Source: Pseudomonas sp. LBUM920 (GTDB lineage: Bacteria; Pseudomonadota; Gammaproteobacteria; Pseudomonadales; Pseudomonadaceae). Taken from it: a stretch of DNA of 64,000 bases. A program made the translations under genes and the position numbers. Positions 37,759-47,720 of the stretch are shown here, piece after piece. Below the pieces are notes generated by a model. The model ran no database searches, was not told the origin of the DNA, and saw only the letters and a program-made list of their open reading frames with translations. The stretch spans positions 5,313,501 through 5,377,500 of the forward strand of contig NZ_CP027762.1 in NCBI RefSeq assembly GCF_003852315.1, in the 5' to 3' direction. Position 1 is the first letter of the stretch. Every line of letters begins with the position of its first letter.

Positions 37759-38361
37759 TCAGGTATTGATGAAACTCATGGGTGGCTGGTGCAGGCTGAT
37801 CTGCGCGTCGTCATAGAGAAGGTTGATCAGCTCGACAATCATGATTGCCGTCAGCCCCCAGATTTTGTATTCGCCAAACCGATAGCTGGGCACATACCAA
37901 CTGCGGCCCTGGTAATCGATACGGTGGGTATGCTCGCGCGGGTCCTGGCGGAAGAACTCCAGAGGCACGCTGAATACGGCGGCGATCTCGGCATCATTGG
38001 CCAGGTATTCAACGTAATCGGGGATAACCCCGACATACGGCGTTACGCGGATACCGTGCAGGGAAATCAGTGGGCTCAACGGGCCGATGACTTCCACCAG
38101 GCCGGGCGGCAGGCCGATTTCTTCTTCGGCTTCGCGCAGCGCGGTAAAGATCAGGTCCGGGTCTTCGGGGTCACGCCGCCCGCCCGGAAACGCCACTTCG
38201 CCGCCGTGGGTCGACAGGCCGCTGGCGCGCAGGGTCAGGATCAGCTCGGGTTCGTCACTGCGGGTAATCGGCACCAACACGGCAGCCTCGGGGAAACGCC
38301 CGTCAGTTTCCAGTGTGTGAGGGGTGTGATTGCTTACCCGGCGAAGTAGCTCGTCCAGCAT
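37759..38361 (-). CDS. CoA pyrophosphatase-type Nudix hydrolase
   Basis: Likely splits CoA or its oxidised/acylated forms into phosphopantetheine and 3',5'-ADP. In the 200-residue protein the Nudix box reads GGRRDPEDPDLIFTALREAEEEIGL, fully matching GX5EX7REUXEEXGU. The preceding LTLRASGLSTHGGEVAFPGG matches the CoA-specific (UPF0035/NudL) motif. Divergent from a second Nudix gene at 38508, with ~146 bases between. Confidence 0.9.
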   Translation of the reverse strand: MLDELLRRVSNHTPHTLETDGRFPEAAVLVPITRSDEPELILTLRASGLSTHGGEVAFPGGRRDPEDPDLIFTALREAEEEIGLPPGLVEVIGPLSPLISLHGIRVTPYVGVIPDYVEYLANDAEIAAVFSVPLEFFRQDPREHTHRIDYQGRSWYVPSYRFGEYKIWGLTAIMIVELINLLYDDAQISLHQPPMSFINT

Positions 38362-38507
38362 GAGTCATCTCGGTCTGTTGGCTACCTTGCATCATGCACC
38401 AAAGCGGGCGGGTGCCCAACCCCAAAACCCGGCACATGTCGCGAAACGACAACTTGCAGGGCCCTGCCCGCCAAGCCAAGATAGGCCCACTCTCCAGGAA
38501 CCCCAGC

Positions 38508-39056
38508 ATGAACTTCTGCAGCCAGTGCGGTAAACCGGTTACCCAGCGCATTCCCGAAGGCGACACACGCCTGCGCTATGTGTGTGATCACTGCTCGACC
38601 ATTCACTACCAGAACCCCAATATCGTCGCCGGCACCGTGCCAGTGTGGGGCGATCAAGTGCTGCTGTGCCGCCGCGCCATCGAGCCGCGCCTGGGTTACT
38701 GGACCTTGCCCGCAGGCTTTATGGAAAACGGCGAGACCGTGGAACAGGCCGCCATGCGCGAAACCCTGGAAGAAGCCTGCGCCCGCGTGCGCAACATGAG
38801 CATCTACACCCTCATCGACGTGCCGCACATCAGCCAGGTGCATATTTTCTATCGCGCCGAACTGGTCGACCTGGACTTTGCCGCAGGCCCCGAAAGCCTT
38901 GAGGTGAAACTGTTCGATGAAGCCGATATCCCTTGGTCAGAGCTGGCTTTCCGCACGGTCGGGCGTACCTTAGAATGCTTCTTCGCTGACCGCCGGCAAC
39001 AACGGTTCCCGGTACGCAGCGAGTCGGTGCCGCCGATGACGCGGCCGGCCAAATAA
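38508..39056 (+). CDS. Zinc-ribbon Nudix hydrolase
   Basis: A 182-residue Nudix protein with an N-terminal zinc ribbon (MNFCSQCGKPV...RYVCDHCSTIHYQNP; C-x2-C ... C-x2-C) and the Nudix box starting GFMENGETVEQAAMRETLEE (terminal G-x-U replaced by ACA, so the last position is imperfect). Related to NADH pyrophosphatase-like and ADP-ribose enzymes; substrate unknown. The start at 38508 follows CCAGGAACC and gives the zinc ribbon right at the N-terminus; the frame is open upstream to 38394. Confidence 0.88.
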   Translation: MNFCSQCGKPVTQRIPEGDTRLRYVCDHCSTIHYQNPNIVAGTVPVWGDQVLLCRRAIEPRLGYWTLPAGFMENGETVEQAAMRETLEEACARVRNMSIYTLIDVPHISQVHIFYRAELVDLDFAAGPESLEVKLFDEADIPWSELAFRTVGRTLECFFADRRQQRFPVRSESVPPMTRPAK

Positions 39057-39096
39057 CACCTTCAGGCAGCACCGTCTAACAAGGGAAACCGTTTCA

Positions 39097-39600
39097 ATGC
39101 GTTGGTTGCTCGCTTTCATCTGCCTGTCGTTCGCTACCCTGTCCTCGGCCTCCACGGTGGAAATCCTCGGCGGCAAGCCTGTCGAGAAAATCCTGGTGCT
39201 CAAGTCCGCGCACCAGTTGCAACTGATCAACGACGGCAAACCGCTCAAAACCTACCGCATCTCGCTGGGCAAAAACCCCAAGGGCACCAAGCAGTTCGAG
39301 GGCGACCGCCGCACGCCGGAAGGTTTTTACTGGATCGACTGGCGCAAGACCAGCGACCGCTACAACCTGGCCCTGCACATTTCCTACCCCAACATCAGCG
39401 ACTCTGCCCGCGCGCGCCGCGAAGGCGTGAGACCGGGCAGCATGATCATGATCCACGGCACGCCCGACACCGAAGAATACCCGGAGCAATGGTTCCACAC
39501 CCTCGACTGGACCGATGGCTGTATCGGCATGCGCAATGTCGACATGCGCGAAGTCTGGAACCTGGTCAAAGACGGCACCATGATCGAGATTCGGCCGTAA
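39097..39600 (+). CDS. L,D-transpeptidase family (YkuD) protein, secreted
   Basis: A 167-residue protein with signal peptide (MRWLLAFICLSFATLSSA) and a YkuD catalytic domain: KILVLKSAHQLQLINDGKPLKTYRISLG, then MIMIHGTPDTEEYP and the catalytic Cys in WTDGCIGMRNVDM. Such enzymes crosslink peptidoglycan or attach lipoproteins. Starts 41 bases after the Nudix gene; transcription unit unclear. Confidence 0.92.
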   Translation: MRWLLAFICLSFATLSSASTVEILGGKPVEKILVLKSAHQLQLINDGKPLKTYRISLGKNPKGTKQFEGDRRTPEGFYWIDWRKTSDRYNLALHISYPNISDSARARREGVRPGSMIMIHGTPDTEEYPEQWFHTLDWTDGCIGMRNVDMREVWNLVKDGTMIEIRP

Positions 39601-39715
39601 TTTCCTACCGTTCGTAAAATAATCTGAAAATAATTCCTGCCCCTGGCAGCGCCTGCCGGTGAATACCAGTTCACCGCGCCGGGCTGCACAGTTCTGCGCG
39701 CGATAAAGACCTCTC

Positions 39716-39807
39716 TAATACCACTTGATACCACGCACCCTTAAAGCGCCCTGAAACCGGGTTCTGCACCGTTTTGGTTGCATTGACATGGTATTTAAGT
39801 GGTATTA
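39716..39807 (+). promoter_or_regulatory. NagR operator pair and promoter of the nag operon
   Basis: Two inverted sites: TAATACCACTTGATACCA at 39716-39733 and its near-complement TGGTATTTAAGTGGTATTA at 39789-39807. Each carries two TGGTAT half-elements. The second directly follows a perfect -35 TTGACA (39783-39788) and fills the spacer in front of a weak -10, so a bound GntR-type repressor would block the promoter of nagR-nagA-nagB-nagF-nagE. Repressor identity is inferred from the adjacent GntR gene. Confidence 0.7.
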
Positions 39808-39863
39808 ATTTCCGGCCATTACCGGGCGACAACACTCCAATAACCGCATCGGAAACTTCACAG

Positions 39864-40622
39864 ATGAATCCCATCCAGACGCTGCGCCCCGACGAGAAAC
39901 AATCCACGCCGCTGTACCTGCAACTGGCCCGTAACCTTGAAGCGGCGATCCATGCCGGCCAGTGGAAATCCGAGCAGGCCTTGCCGTCGGAACGCGCCCT
40001 CAGCGAGCAACTGAGCATCTCGCGGGTGACCGCGCGCAAGGCCTTGGAAGTGTTGTTTGCCCAAGGCCTGATCCGTCGCAGCCAGGGCTCCGGCACCTTT
40101 ATCACGCCGCGTCTGGAACAACCGCTGTCACGCCTGTCGGGCTTCAGCGAAATGCTGCGCCTGAAAGGTTTTGTACCCACTTCGCAGTGGCTGGAACGCG
40201 ACATCACCCCGCCGACCCACGAAGAACTGATCCGCCTGGGCCTGTCGCCGACCGACAAAGTCGCGCGCCTCAAACGCCTGCGTAAAGCCGACGACACGGT
40301 GATGGCAATTGAAATGACCGCCATGCCCGCCTCGGTGCTGCCGCATCCGCAGGCCATCGGCAATTCGCTGTACGAGTACCTGGAAAGCATCGGCAAGCCC
40401 ATCGTGCGCGCCTTGCAGCATATCCAGGCGATCAACGCCTCGGATGAGTTCGCCAAGCTGGTGGGCATTGCTCCCGGCACCGCCATGCTGCTGATGACGC
40501 GGGTCGGCTACACCGCCGACAACACGCCGATTGAAATCACCGACACCTACTGCCGCAACGACTACTACGACTTCGTCGCAGAGCTGCGCCGCCATGACTA
40601 TTCCGCTGAACTGCGCATTTAG
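39864..40622 (+). CDS. nagR: GntR/HutC-family regulator of N-acetylglucosamine use
   Basis: A 252-residue regulator with an N-terminal winged helix (TPLYLQLARNLEAAIHAGQW...LPSERALSEQLSISRVTARKALEVLFAQGLIRRSQGSGTFI) and a C-terminal UTRA ligand domain (LSGFSEMLRLKGFVPTSQWLERD...YCRNDYYDFVAELRR). HutC-type members bind amino-sugar phosphates. First gene of the nag operon, preceded by TGGTAT-type operators, so probably autoregulated. Start at 39864 (MNPIQTLRPDE) fits the family. Confidence 0.9.
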   Translation: MNPIQTLRPDEKQSTPLYLQLARNLEAAIHAGQWKSEQALPSERALSEQLSISRVTARKALEVLFAQGLIRRSQGSGTFITPRLEQPLSRLSGFSEMLRLKGFVPTSQWLERDITPPTHEELIRLGLSPTDKVARLKRLRKADDTVMAIEMTAMPASVLPHPQAIGNSLYEYLESIGKPIVRALQHIQAINASDEFAKLVGIAPGTAMLLMTRVGYTADNTPIEITDTYCRNDYYDFVAELRRHDYSAELRI

Positions 40623-40632
40623 AGAACTGCCC

Positions 40633-41719
<1,087 letters not shown>

Positions 41720-41739
<20 letters not shown>

Positions 41740-42742
41740 AGAGGCCCTGGCCTCCTGTGATGCCGTGGCCGCGCAACTGCAGCGCCTGGACCCGCTGCTG
41801 GAGGAAATCGCCGGTCGCCTGCGCCGCCAGCCGCCGCAAGTGGCGATGACCATTGCCCGTGGCAGCTCGGACCACGCCGCGAGCTACTTCGCCTACCTCG
41901 CCATGCAGCATGTGGGCATTCCGGTGGCGTCGCTGCCGATGTCAGTGGTGACCCTGTTGCAGGCGCCACTGAAAGTCAGCGGTCAGGTGGCATTCGGTTT
42001 CTCGCAGTCGGGGCAAAGCCCGGACCTGGTCAACAGCCTGCGCCTGCTGCGCAAACGCGGTGCCCTGAGCATTTCGCTGGTCAACGCTGAAGAATCGCCA
42101 CTGGAAGCCGCCTGCGAATTCCACCTGCCGCTGTGCGCCGGGCCGGAACACAGCGTGGCCGCGACCAAAAGCTTCATCGCCACCCTCAGCGCCAGCGCGC
42201 AGTTGATTGGCCACTGGAACCAGGAAGCCGCCTTGCTGCAAGCCTGCCGCGCGCTGCCCGATGAACTGCGTGCAGCGGCCAAACAGGATTGGAGCAGCGC
42301 CATCGAGGCCCTGCGTGGCTGCCAGCAATTGATGGTGATCGGCCGTGGCGCCGGTTTTGCCATCGCCCAGGAAGCCGCGCTCAAGCTCAAGGAAACCTCG
42401 GCGATCCAGGCCGAAGCCTTCAGCAGCGCTGAAGTCCGCCACGGGCCGATGGCCTTGATCGACGAAAACTACCCACTGCTGATTTTCGCCCCGCGTGGCG
42501 CCGAGCAGGCCGGGCTGCTGAGCCTCGCCGCCGACATGCGTCAGCGCGGCGCGCGTGTGCTGCTGGCTGCGCCAGACGATATCGCCGAGCGCGACCTGAC
42601 CCTGAGCCGCGCCGAACACCCAAGCCTGGACCCGATCCTGGCGATTCAAAGCTTCTACGTAATGGCCGCCGGCCTGGCGCAAGCCCGGGGCATGGACCCC
42701 GACCAGCCGCGTCACCTGAGCAAAGTTACCCGCACTCACTGA
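41720..42742 (+). CDS. nagB-II: SIS-domain glucosamine-6-phosphate deaminase (NagB-II type)
   Basis: Two SIS domains resembling the isomerase half of GlmS without the glutaminase: ARGSSDHAASYFAYLAMQHVGIPV, SQSGQSPDLVNSLRLLRKRGA and ETSAIQAEAFSSAEVRHGPMALID. In nag operons that lack classical NagB this protein converts glucosamine-6-phosphate to fructose-6-phosphate and ammonia. The TTG start at 41720 is supported by AAGGAG six bases upstream; an ATG at 41732 has no properly spaced site. Start lies inside the nagA 3' end, so translation is coupled. 340 residues. Confidence 0.88.
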
Positions 42743-42763
42743 GTCGATTGTCGTGTTTTCCTG

Positions 42764-45289
42764 ATGAGTACCGTGCCCATGTCCAACAACAATAATGAAT
42801 TGACCCTCAGCGCCCCACTCAGTGGCCCGGTGCTCGCCCTGGGCGAGGTGCCCGACGAAGTGTTCGCCAGTGGTGCCATGGGTGACGGTATCGCCATCGA
42901 CCCACTGAACGATTGCCTGCACGCACCGTGTGACGGGGTGATCATCCATGTCGCGCGCACCGGGCATGCCCTGACGATTCGTGCCGAAAACGGCGCCGAG
43001 GTGCTGATGCACGTGGGCATCGACACGGTGGAACTCAATGGCGAAGGGTTTGCGCTGCTGGTCAAGGAAGGCGCACGGGTGAGCAAGGGCCAGGCGCTGG
43101 TGCAGTTTGATCTGGACCGCATTGCGCGCCAGTGCAAAAGCCTGGTCAGCCTGATTATCCTGACCAATGGCGAGCGTTTTGAGCTGCGGCCGGTGGCAGG
43201 AAAAATCACCCAGGTCGGTGAGCCGTTGCTGCACATCGTCACGCGCTCAGCGACCACCCAGCAGGCGGTTGTGGATAACTCGGTCACCGAAGTCCGCGCC
43301 TGCGTGCGCATTACACACCGGGGCGGTTTGCATGCGCGCCCTGCCGCATTGATCCGCAAAACCGCACAGGGTTTCAGCAGCCACGCGCACTTGCACTTCG
43401 CGGGCAAGTCAGCGCCGTGCGACAGCCTGATTGGCTTGATGGGGCTGGGGATCGGTGAAGGCGACGAAGTGCGCGTCACTTGCCGCGGCAAGGATTGCGA
43501 GGCGGCGTTGCAGGCGTTGGTGGCGGCGCTGTCGGTGGCGGTCAGCGAAGAACACCACGCGCCCGTGGCGGTCGCCCCACGCAAGGCGAACACCGAAGCC
43601 GGTGTGTTGCAAGGCGTGTGCGCGGCACCCGGCCTGGTCTGCGGGCCGCTGTTGCGTCTCACCGGTATAGAACTGCCGGCCGACACCGGCAATCACTCGG
43701 CCGATGAACAACTGCAACGTTTGGACACGGCCCTTGAGCAAGTGCGTGGCGAGATCCGCACGACCCTGGACCACGCCCGCCAACGCAAAAACGTCGAAGA
43801 AGAAGAGATCTTCGCCGCCCACCTCGCCCTGCTGGAAGACCCGGCCCTGCTGGACGCGGCCACCGCGGCCATCGAACAAGGCAGCGCCGCCACCCACGCC
43901 TGGCGCGATGCAATCCAGGCGCAATGCGCGGTGTTGCTGGCGTTGGGCAAACCGCTGTTCGCCGAGCGCGCCAACGACCTGCGCGACTTGCAGCAACGCG
44001 TGCTGCGTTCACTACTGGGCGAAACCTGGCATTTCGAATTGCCTGCCGGGGCGATTGTCAGCGCCCACGAGCTGACGCCGTCCGACCTGCTGCAACTGAG
44101 TGCGCAACACGCGGCCGGCATCTGCATGGCCGAAGGCGGTGCTACGTCCCACGTGGCCATTTTGGCTCGCGGCAAAGGCTTGCCCTGCGTGGTGGCGCTG
44201 GGCGCAGCAGTGCTTGATGTGCCCCAAGGCCAACGCGTGGTGCTCGACGCGGTCAATGGGCGCCTGGAACTGACGCCCAGCGAGGCGCGTCACGCTGAAG
44301 TGCACCAGATTCGCGACGCGCAAAAACTGCGCCGCCAGCAGCAACAGACACAAGCACAAGAACCGGCGCACACCCGCGATGGCGTGTGTATTGAAGTGGC
44401 CGCCAACGTCGCCTCCAGCGCCGAGGCCCACGTGGCGTTTGAAAACGGCGCCGATGGCGTCGGCCTGCTGCGCACCGAATTCCTCTTCGTCGATCGCCGC
44501 ACCGCGCCGGATGAACAAGAGCAGCGCCAAGCCTACCAAGCCGTGCTGGATGCCATGGGCGACAAGTCGGTGATCATCCGCACCATCGACGTGGGCGGCG
44601 ACAAGCAGCTCGACTACCTGCCGCTGCCCGTGGAGGCCAACCCGGTGTTGGGCCTGCGCGGTATCCGCATGGCCCAGGTTCGGCCCGAACTGCTCGACCA
44701 GCAACTGCGCGCGCTGCTGCAAGTCAGCCCCTTGGCACGGTGCCGCATTCTGCTGCCGATGGTCAGCGAAGTGGATGAACTGCTGCAGATCCGCCAGCGC
44801 CTGGACGAGTTGTGTGCCGAGTTGGGGCTGACTCAGCGCCCGGAGCTGGGCGTGATGATCGAAGTACCCGCCGCCGCGTTGATGGCCGAGCAGTTGGCCC
44901 AGCACGCCGACTTCCTCTCCATCGGCACCAATGACCTGTCCCAGTACACCCTGGCCATGGACCGCGACCACGCCGGCCTCGCCGCGCGGGTCGATGCCTT
45001 GCACCCGGCGCTGCTGCGCCTGATCGCGCAAACCTGCGCGGGCGCGGCCAAGCATGGGCGTTGGGTCGGCGTTTGCGGTGCCCTCGCGTCCGATCCGCTG
45101 GCCACGCCAGTGCTGGTCGGCCTGGGCGTCAGCGAGCTGTCGGTGAGCCCGCCACAGATCGGAGAAATCAAGGACCGCGTCCGTCACCTGGACGCGGCTC
45201 ACTGCCGGCAACTGAGCCTTGGCCTGCTCGACCTGAGCAGCGCCAAGGCGGTTCGCCAAGCCTGCCAACACCACTGGCCGCTGAGCTGA
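42764..45289 (+). CDS. nagF: PTS IIA(Glc-type)-HPr-EI fusion for N-acetylglucosamine
   Basis: One 841-residue chain carrying three PTS parts. IIA of the glucose family covers residues 15-~165, phosphorylated His83 in LMHVGIDTV. HPr covers ~175-265, His190 in RGGLHARPAALI. EI covers ~280-841, His463 in GGATSHVAILARGKGLPCVVA, with the PEP-binding domain GVGLLRTEFLFVDR, GTNDLSQYTLAMDRDHAGLA and GVCGALASDP (acid-base Cys). It takes phosphate from PEP all the way to the IIB domain of NagE. Two possible starts: 42764 and 42779; neither has a strong ribosome-binding site. Confidence 0.94.
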   Translation: MSTVPMSNNNNELTLSAPLSGPVLALGEVPDEVFASGAMGDGIAIDPLNDCLHAPCDGVIIHVARTGHALTIRAENGAEVLMHVGIDTVELNGEGFALLVKEGARVSKGQALVQFDLDRIARQCKSLVSLIILTNGERFELRPVAGKITQVGEPLLHIVTRSATTQQAVVDNSVTEVRACVRITHRGGLHARPAALIRKTAQGFSSHAHLHFAGKSAPCDSLIGLMGLGIGEGDEVRVTCRGKDCEAALQALVAALSVAVSEEHHAPVAVAPRKANTEAGVLQGVCAAPGLVCGPLLRLTGIELPADTGNHSADEQLQRLDTALEQVRGEIRTTLDHARQRKNVEEEEIFAAHLALLEDPALLDAATAAIEQGSAATHAWRDAIQAQCAVLLALGKPLFAERANDLRDLQQRVLRSLLGETWHFELPAGAIVSAHELTPSDLLQLSAQHAAGICMAEGGATSHVAILARGKGLPCVVALGAAVLDVPQGQRVVLDAVNGRLELTPSEARHAEVHQIRDAQKLRRQQQQTQAQEPAHTRDGVCIEVAANVASSAEAHVAFENGADGVGLLRTEFLFVDRRTAPDEQEQRQAYQAVLDAMGDKSVIIRTIDVGGDKQLDYLPLPVEANPVLGLRGIRMAQVRPELLDQQLRALLQVSPLARCRILLPMVSEVDELLQIRQRLDELCAELGLTQRPELGVMIEVPAAALMAEQLAQHADFLSIGTNDLSQYTLAMDRDHAGLAARVDALHPALLRLIAQTCAGAAKHGRWVGVCGALASDPLATPVLVGLGVSELSVSPPQIGEIKDRVRHLDAAHCRQLSLGLLDLSSAKAVRQACQHHWPLS

Positions 45290-45316
45290 CAACAACAAGA
45301 AAAAGGGAGACACGCC

Positions 45317-47023
45317 ATGTATCAACATTTTATCGAAGGCTTACAACGCCTGGGCCGCGCGCTGATGCTGCCGATCGCGATCCTGCCGATCGCCGGCCTC
45401 TTGCTGCGCCTGGGCGACACCGACCTGCTCAACATCGCCGTGATGCACGACGCCGGGCAGGCGATCTTCGCCAACCTCGCGCTGATCTTCGCCATCGGTA
45501 TTGCCGTGGGGTTTGCCCGCGACAATAACGGCACGGCGGGCCTGGCCGGTGCGATTGGTTACCTGGTGATGGTTTCCACGCTCAAGGTGATGGACACCAC
45601 CATCAACATGGGCATGCTCGCCGGTATCGCCAGCGGCTTGATGGCGGGCGGGCTGTACAACCGCTTCAAGGACATCAAGTTGCCCGAATACCTGGCCTTC
45701 TTTGGCGGACGACGTTTTGTGCCGATTGTCACCGGCTTTTCGGCAGTGGCCCTGGGCGTGATCTTTGGCCTGATCTGGCCACCGATCCAGCACGGCATTA
45801 ACAGTTTCGGTGTGCTGCTGATGGAAAGCGGCAGCTTTGGCGCCTTCGTGTTCGGCGTGTTCAACCGCCTGCTGATCGTCACCGGCCTGCACCATATCCT
45901 CAACAACATGGCGTGGTTCGTGTTCGGCACCTTTACCGACCCGACCACCGGCGCCGTCGTCACGGGCGACCTGACCCGCTACTTTGCCGGCGACCCCAAA
46001 GGTGGCCAGTTCATGACCGGCATGTTCCCGGTGATGCTGTTCGGCCTGCCCGCCGCGTGCCTGGCGATGTACCGCAACGCCCTGCCGGAACGCCGCAAGG
46101 TGATGGGCGGGATTTTCCTGTCGATGGCGCTGACCTCGTTCTTGACCGGCGTGACGGAGCCGATTGAGTTCGCGTTCATGTTCCTCGCGCCGTTTTTGTA
46201 CCTGATTCACGCGGTACTCACCGGCCTGTCGATGGCCGTGACCAACATGCTGAATATCCACCTCGGTTTTACCTTCTCCGGTGGGTTTATCGACATGGTG
46301 CTGGGCTGGGGCAAGTCCACCAACGGCTGGCTGGTGTTCCCGGTCGGCCTGGCGTACGCGGTGATCTACTACAGCGTGTTCAACTACTGCATTCGCCGCT
46401 TCAACCTGAAGACGCCGGGACGTGAAGATATCCAGGTGGTGCAGGCCGAAGCGATGAGTGATAACCAACGGGCCGGCGCCTACATCCGTGCGCTGGGCGG
46501 TGCAGCGAATTTGCTGAGTGTCGGCGCCTGCACCACCCGCCTGCGCCTGGACATGGTGGATCGCAACAAAGCAGTGGACGCGGATTTGAAAGCACTGGGC
46601 GCCATGGCCGTGGTTCGCCCAGGCAATGGCGGGAGCTTGCAGGTGGTGGTCGGGCCGATGGCCGACAGCATTGCTGACGAGATTCGCTTGGCCATGCCAT
46701 CGTTTGTTGCCAATGCGCCCGTGGCGGCTGCACCTGTGGATAAGCCGGTTGCGGTGAATGTGCAGGAGGCCGAGAAATGGCTGAAGGCCTTGGGTGGCCG
46801 CGAAAATGTACGGCAACTGGACGCCGTGGCGATGACCCGGTTGCGGGTGGAGTTGGGGGATGATTCGGTGTTGTCCGAGGCTGATCTGACGGCGCTGGGT
46901 TGCCAGGGTGTGAGCCAGTTGGACAGTGGAGTTTGGCACTTGTTGATTGGTGACAAGGCCTCGGGGTTGAGTGAGGCGCTGGAGCGGTTGGTCAGTGGCC
47001 GTGAGGTCGGCGTCAGGGTTTAG
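45317..47023 (+). CDS. nagE: PTS N-acetylglucosamine IICB transporter with an extra IIB-like domain
   Basis: Imports and phosphorylates GlcNAc. Residues 1-~365 form the IIC membrane domain (RALMLPIAILPIAGLLLRLGD; LTGVTEPIEFAFMFLAPFLYLIHA). A IIB domain follows at ~382-460 with the phosphorylated Cys405 in SVGACTTRLRL. A second IIB-like repeat at ~482-560 reads AVAMTRLRVELG, with Ala505 where the cysteine should be, so it cannot carry phosphate. Last gene of the nag operon, 27 bases after nagF and preceded by AAGGGAGA. Confidence 0.94.
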   Translation: MYQHFIEGLQRLGRALMLPIAILPIAGLLLRLGDTDLLNIAVMHDAGQAIFANLALIFAIGIAVGFARDNNGTAGLAGAIGYLVMVSTLKVMDTTINMGMLAGIASGLMAGGLYNRFKDIKLPEYLAFFGGRRFVPIVTGFSAVALGVIFGLIWPPIQHGINSFGVLLMESGSFGAFVFGVFNRLLIVTGLHHILNNMAWFVFGTFTDPTTGAVVTGDLTRYFAGDPKGGQFMTGMFPVMLFGLPAACLAMYRNALPERRKVMGGIFLSMALTSFLTGVTEPIEFAFMFLAPFLYLIHAVLTGLSMAVTNMLNIHLGFTFSGGFIDMVLGWGKSTNGWLVFPVGLAYAVIYYSVFNYCIRRFNLKTPGREDIQVVQAEAMSDNQRAGAYIRALGGAANLLSVGACTTRLRLDMVDRNKAVDADLKALGAMAVVRPGNGGSLQVVVGPMADSIADEIRLAMPSFVANAPVAAAPVDKPVAVNVQEAEKWLKALGGRENVRQLDAVAMTRLRVELGDDSVLSEADLTALGCQGVSQLDSGVWHLLIGDKASGLSEALERLVSGREVGVRV

Positions 47024-47044
47024 CGCTGTAGCAGCTGTTCTGGC

Positions 47045-47122
47045 CTCATCGCGGGCAAGCCCGGCTCCCACATTTGACTGTATTCACAGCTCAAAAATGT
47101 GGGAGCGGGCTTGCCCGCGATT
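47045..47122. repeat. REPIN (GCGGGCAAGCCCGGCTCCCAC type)
   Basis: ATCGCGGGCAAGCCCGGCTC and the inverted TGTGGGAGCGGGCTTGCCCG around a short AT-rich centre, between nagE and the DUF6124 gene. Confidence 0.9.
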
Positions 47123-47141
47123 GGGCCCGACAGGCGCCCGA

Positions 47142-47405
47142 TTACTTCGGTTCAGGCACCTCAACTAAATCCAACACCCGATCCACCATCAACTGGATAC
47201 CCTCCAGCATCCGATGAATTCCCAGCACCGCATCACGCTGCGGGCCGTCGATGTCAAACGCCAGATTGCCCGCCAGTGCTTGCACGGATGCCAGGTCTTG
47301 GGAGGCATTGGCCAGGAGGGTTTCGCTGTTCAGGTTGGGGAGTACGGTGAAGATTTGATCGGTGGGCTGAGAATCAGATGGAGGATTTGGACTGTCTTTG
47401 ATCAT
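47142..47405 (-). CDS. DUF6124 family protein
   Basis: An 87-residue protein, IFTVLPNLNSETLLANASQDLASVQALAGNLAFDIDGPQRDAVLGIHRMLEGIQLMVDRVLDLVEVPEP, matching the core of DUF6124, a family found many times per genome in Pseudomonas with unknown function. It seems to lack the longer N-terminal extension of other members. ATG preceded by CTAGGAAATACACC. Its ~130-base leader contains a strong RNA structure, described separately. Confidence 0.75.
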   Translation of the reverse strand: MIKDSPNPPSDSQPTDQIFTVLPNLNSETLLANASQDLASVQALAGNLAFDIDGPQRDAVLGIHRMLEGIQLMVDRVLDLVEVPEPK

Positions 47406-47461
47406 GGTGTATTTCCTAGTGAGAGTTTAGGAACTACCAACATCACTTGCAGTTGATGGGT

Positions 47462-47539
47462 GGCAGCTGTGCGCGGGCCTGCAAGACCGAGTCCCACCAG
47501 CACCTCGGTAGACCCGAAGGTCTCCCGCACACAGCCGCC
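47462..47539 (-). ncRNA. Structured RNA leader of the DUF6124 gene (three-way junction)
   Basis: In the minus-strand transcript GGCGGCUGUGUGCGGG pairs with CCCGCGCACAGCUGCC over 16 positions (14 Watson-Crick, two G-U). Inside lie two complete hairpins: AGACC with loop UUCG and GGUCU, and ACCGAG ... CUCGGU with a 12-base loop. The two wobble positions would be C/A mismatches in the opposite strand, so the pairing is meant for minus-strand RNA. It ends 56 bases before the DUF6124 start codon. Rfam family unknown to me. Confidence 0.7.
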
Positions 47540-47568
47540 ATAAATGACGACCATGAAAAAACGCCGCA

Positions 47569-47574
47569 ATTATA
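47569..47574 (-). promoter_or_regulatory. -10 box in front of the structured leader
   Basis: A perfect minus-strand TATAAT lies 30 bases before the structured RNA. No good -35 sequence is visible at the usual distance, so an activator or a weak promoter is possible. The ~140 bases from here to the next REPIN show nothing recognisable as a gene. Confidence 0.5.
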
Positions 47575-47720
47575 AAGGCGCTTAGGAGTAACTGGTGAGG
47601 TTTCGGCGGGCTTGCAGTCCCGGTCGCCACATTGGCAGCGACCCGAGAAGATTAGTGAGGCCAGTTCCGAGGGACAACCTGAAAGGCATGTGGGAAAGGT
47701 CTGAGGTGCCTGTCCCGACG

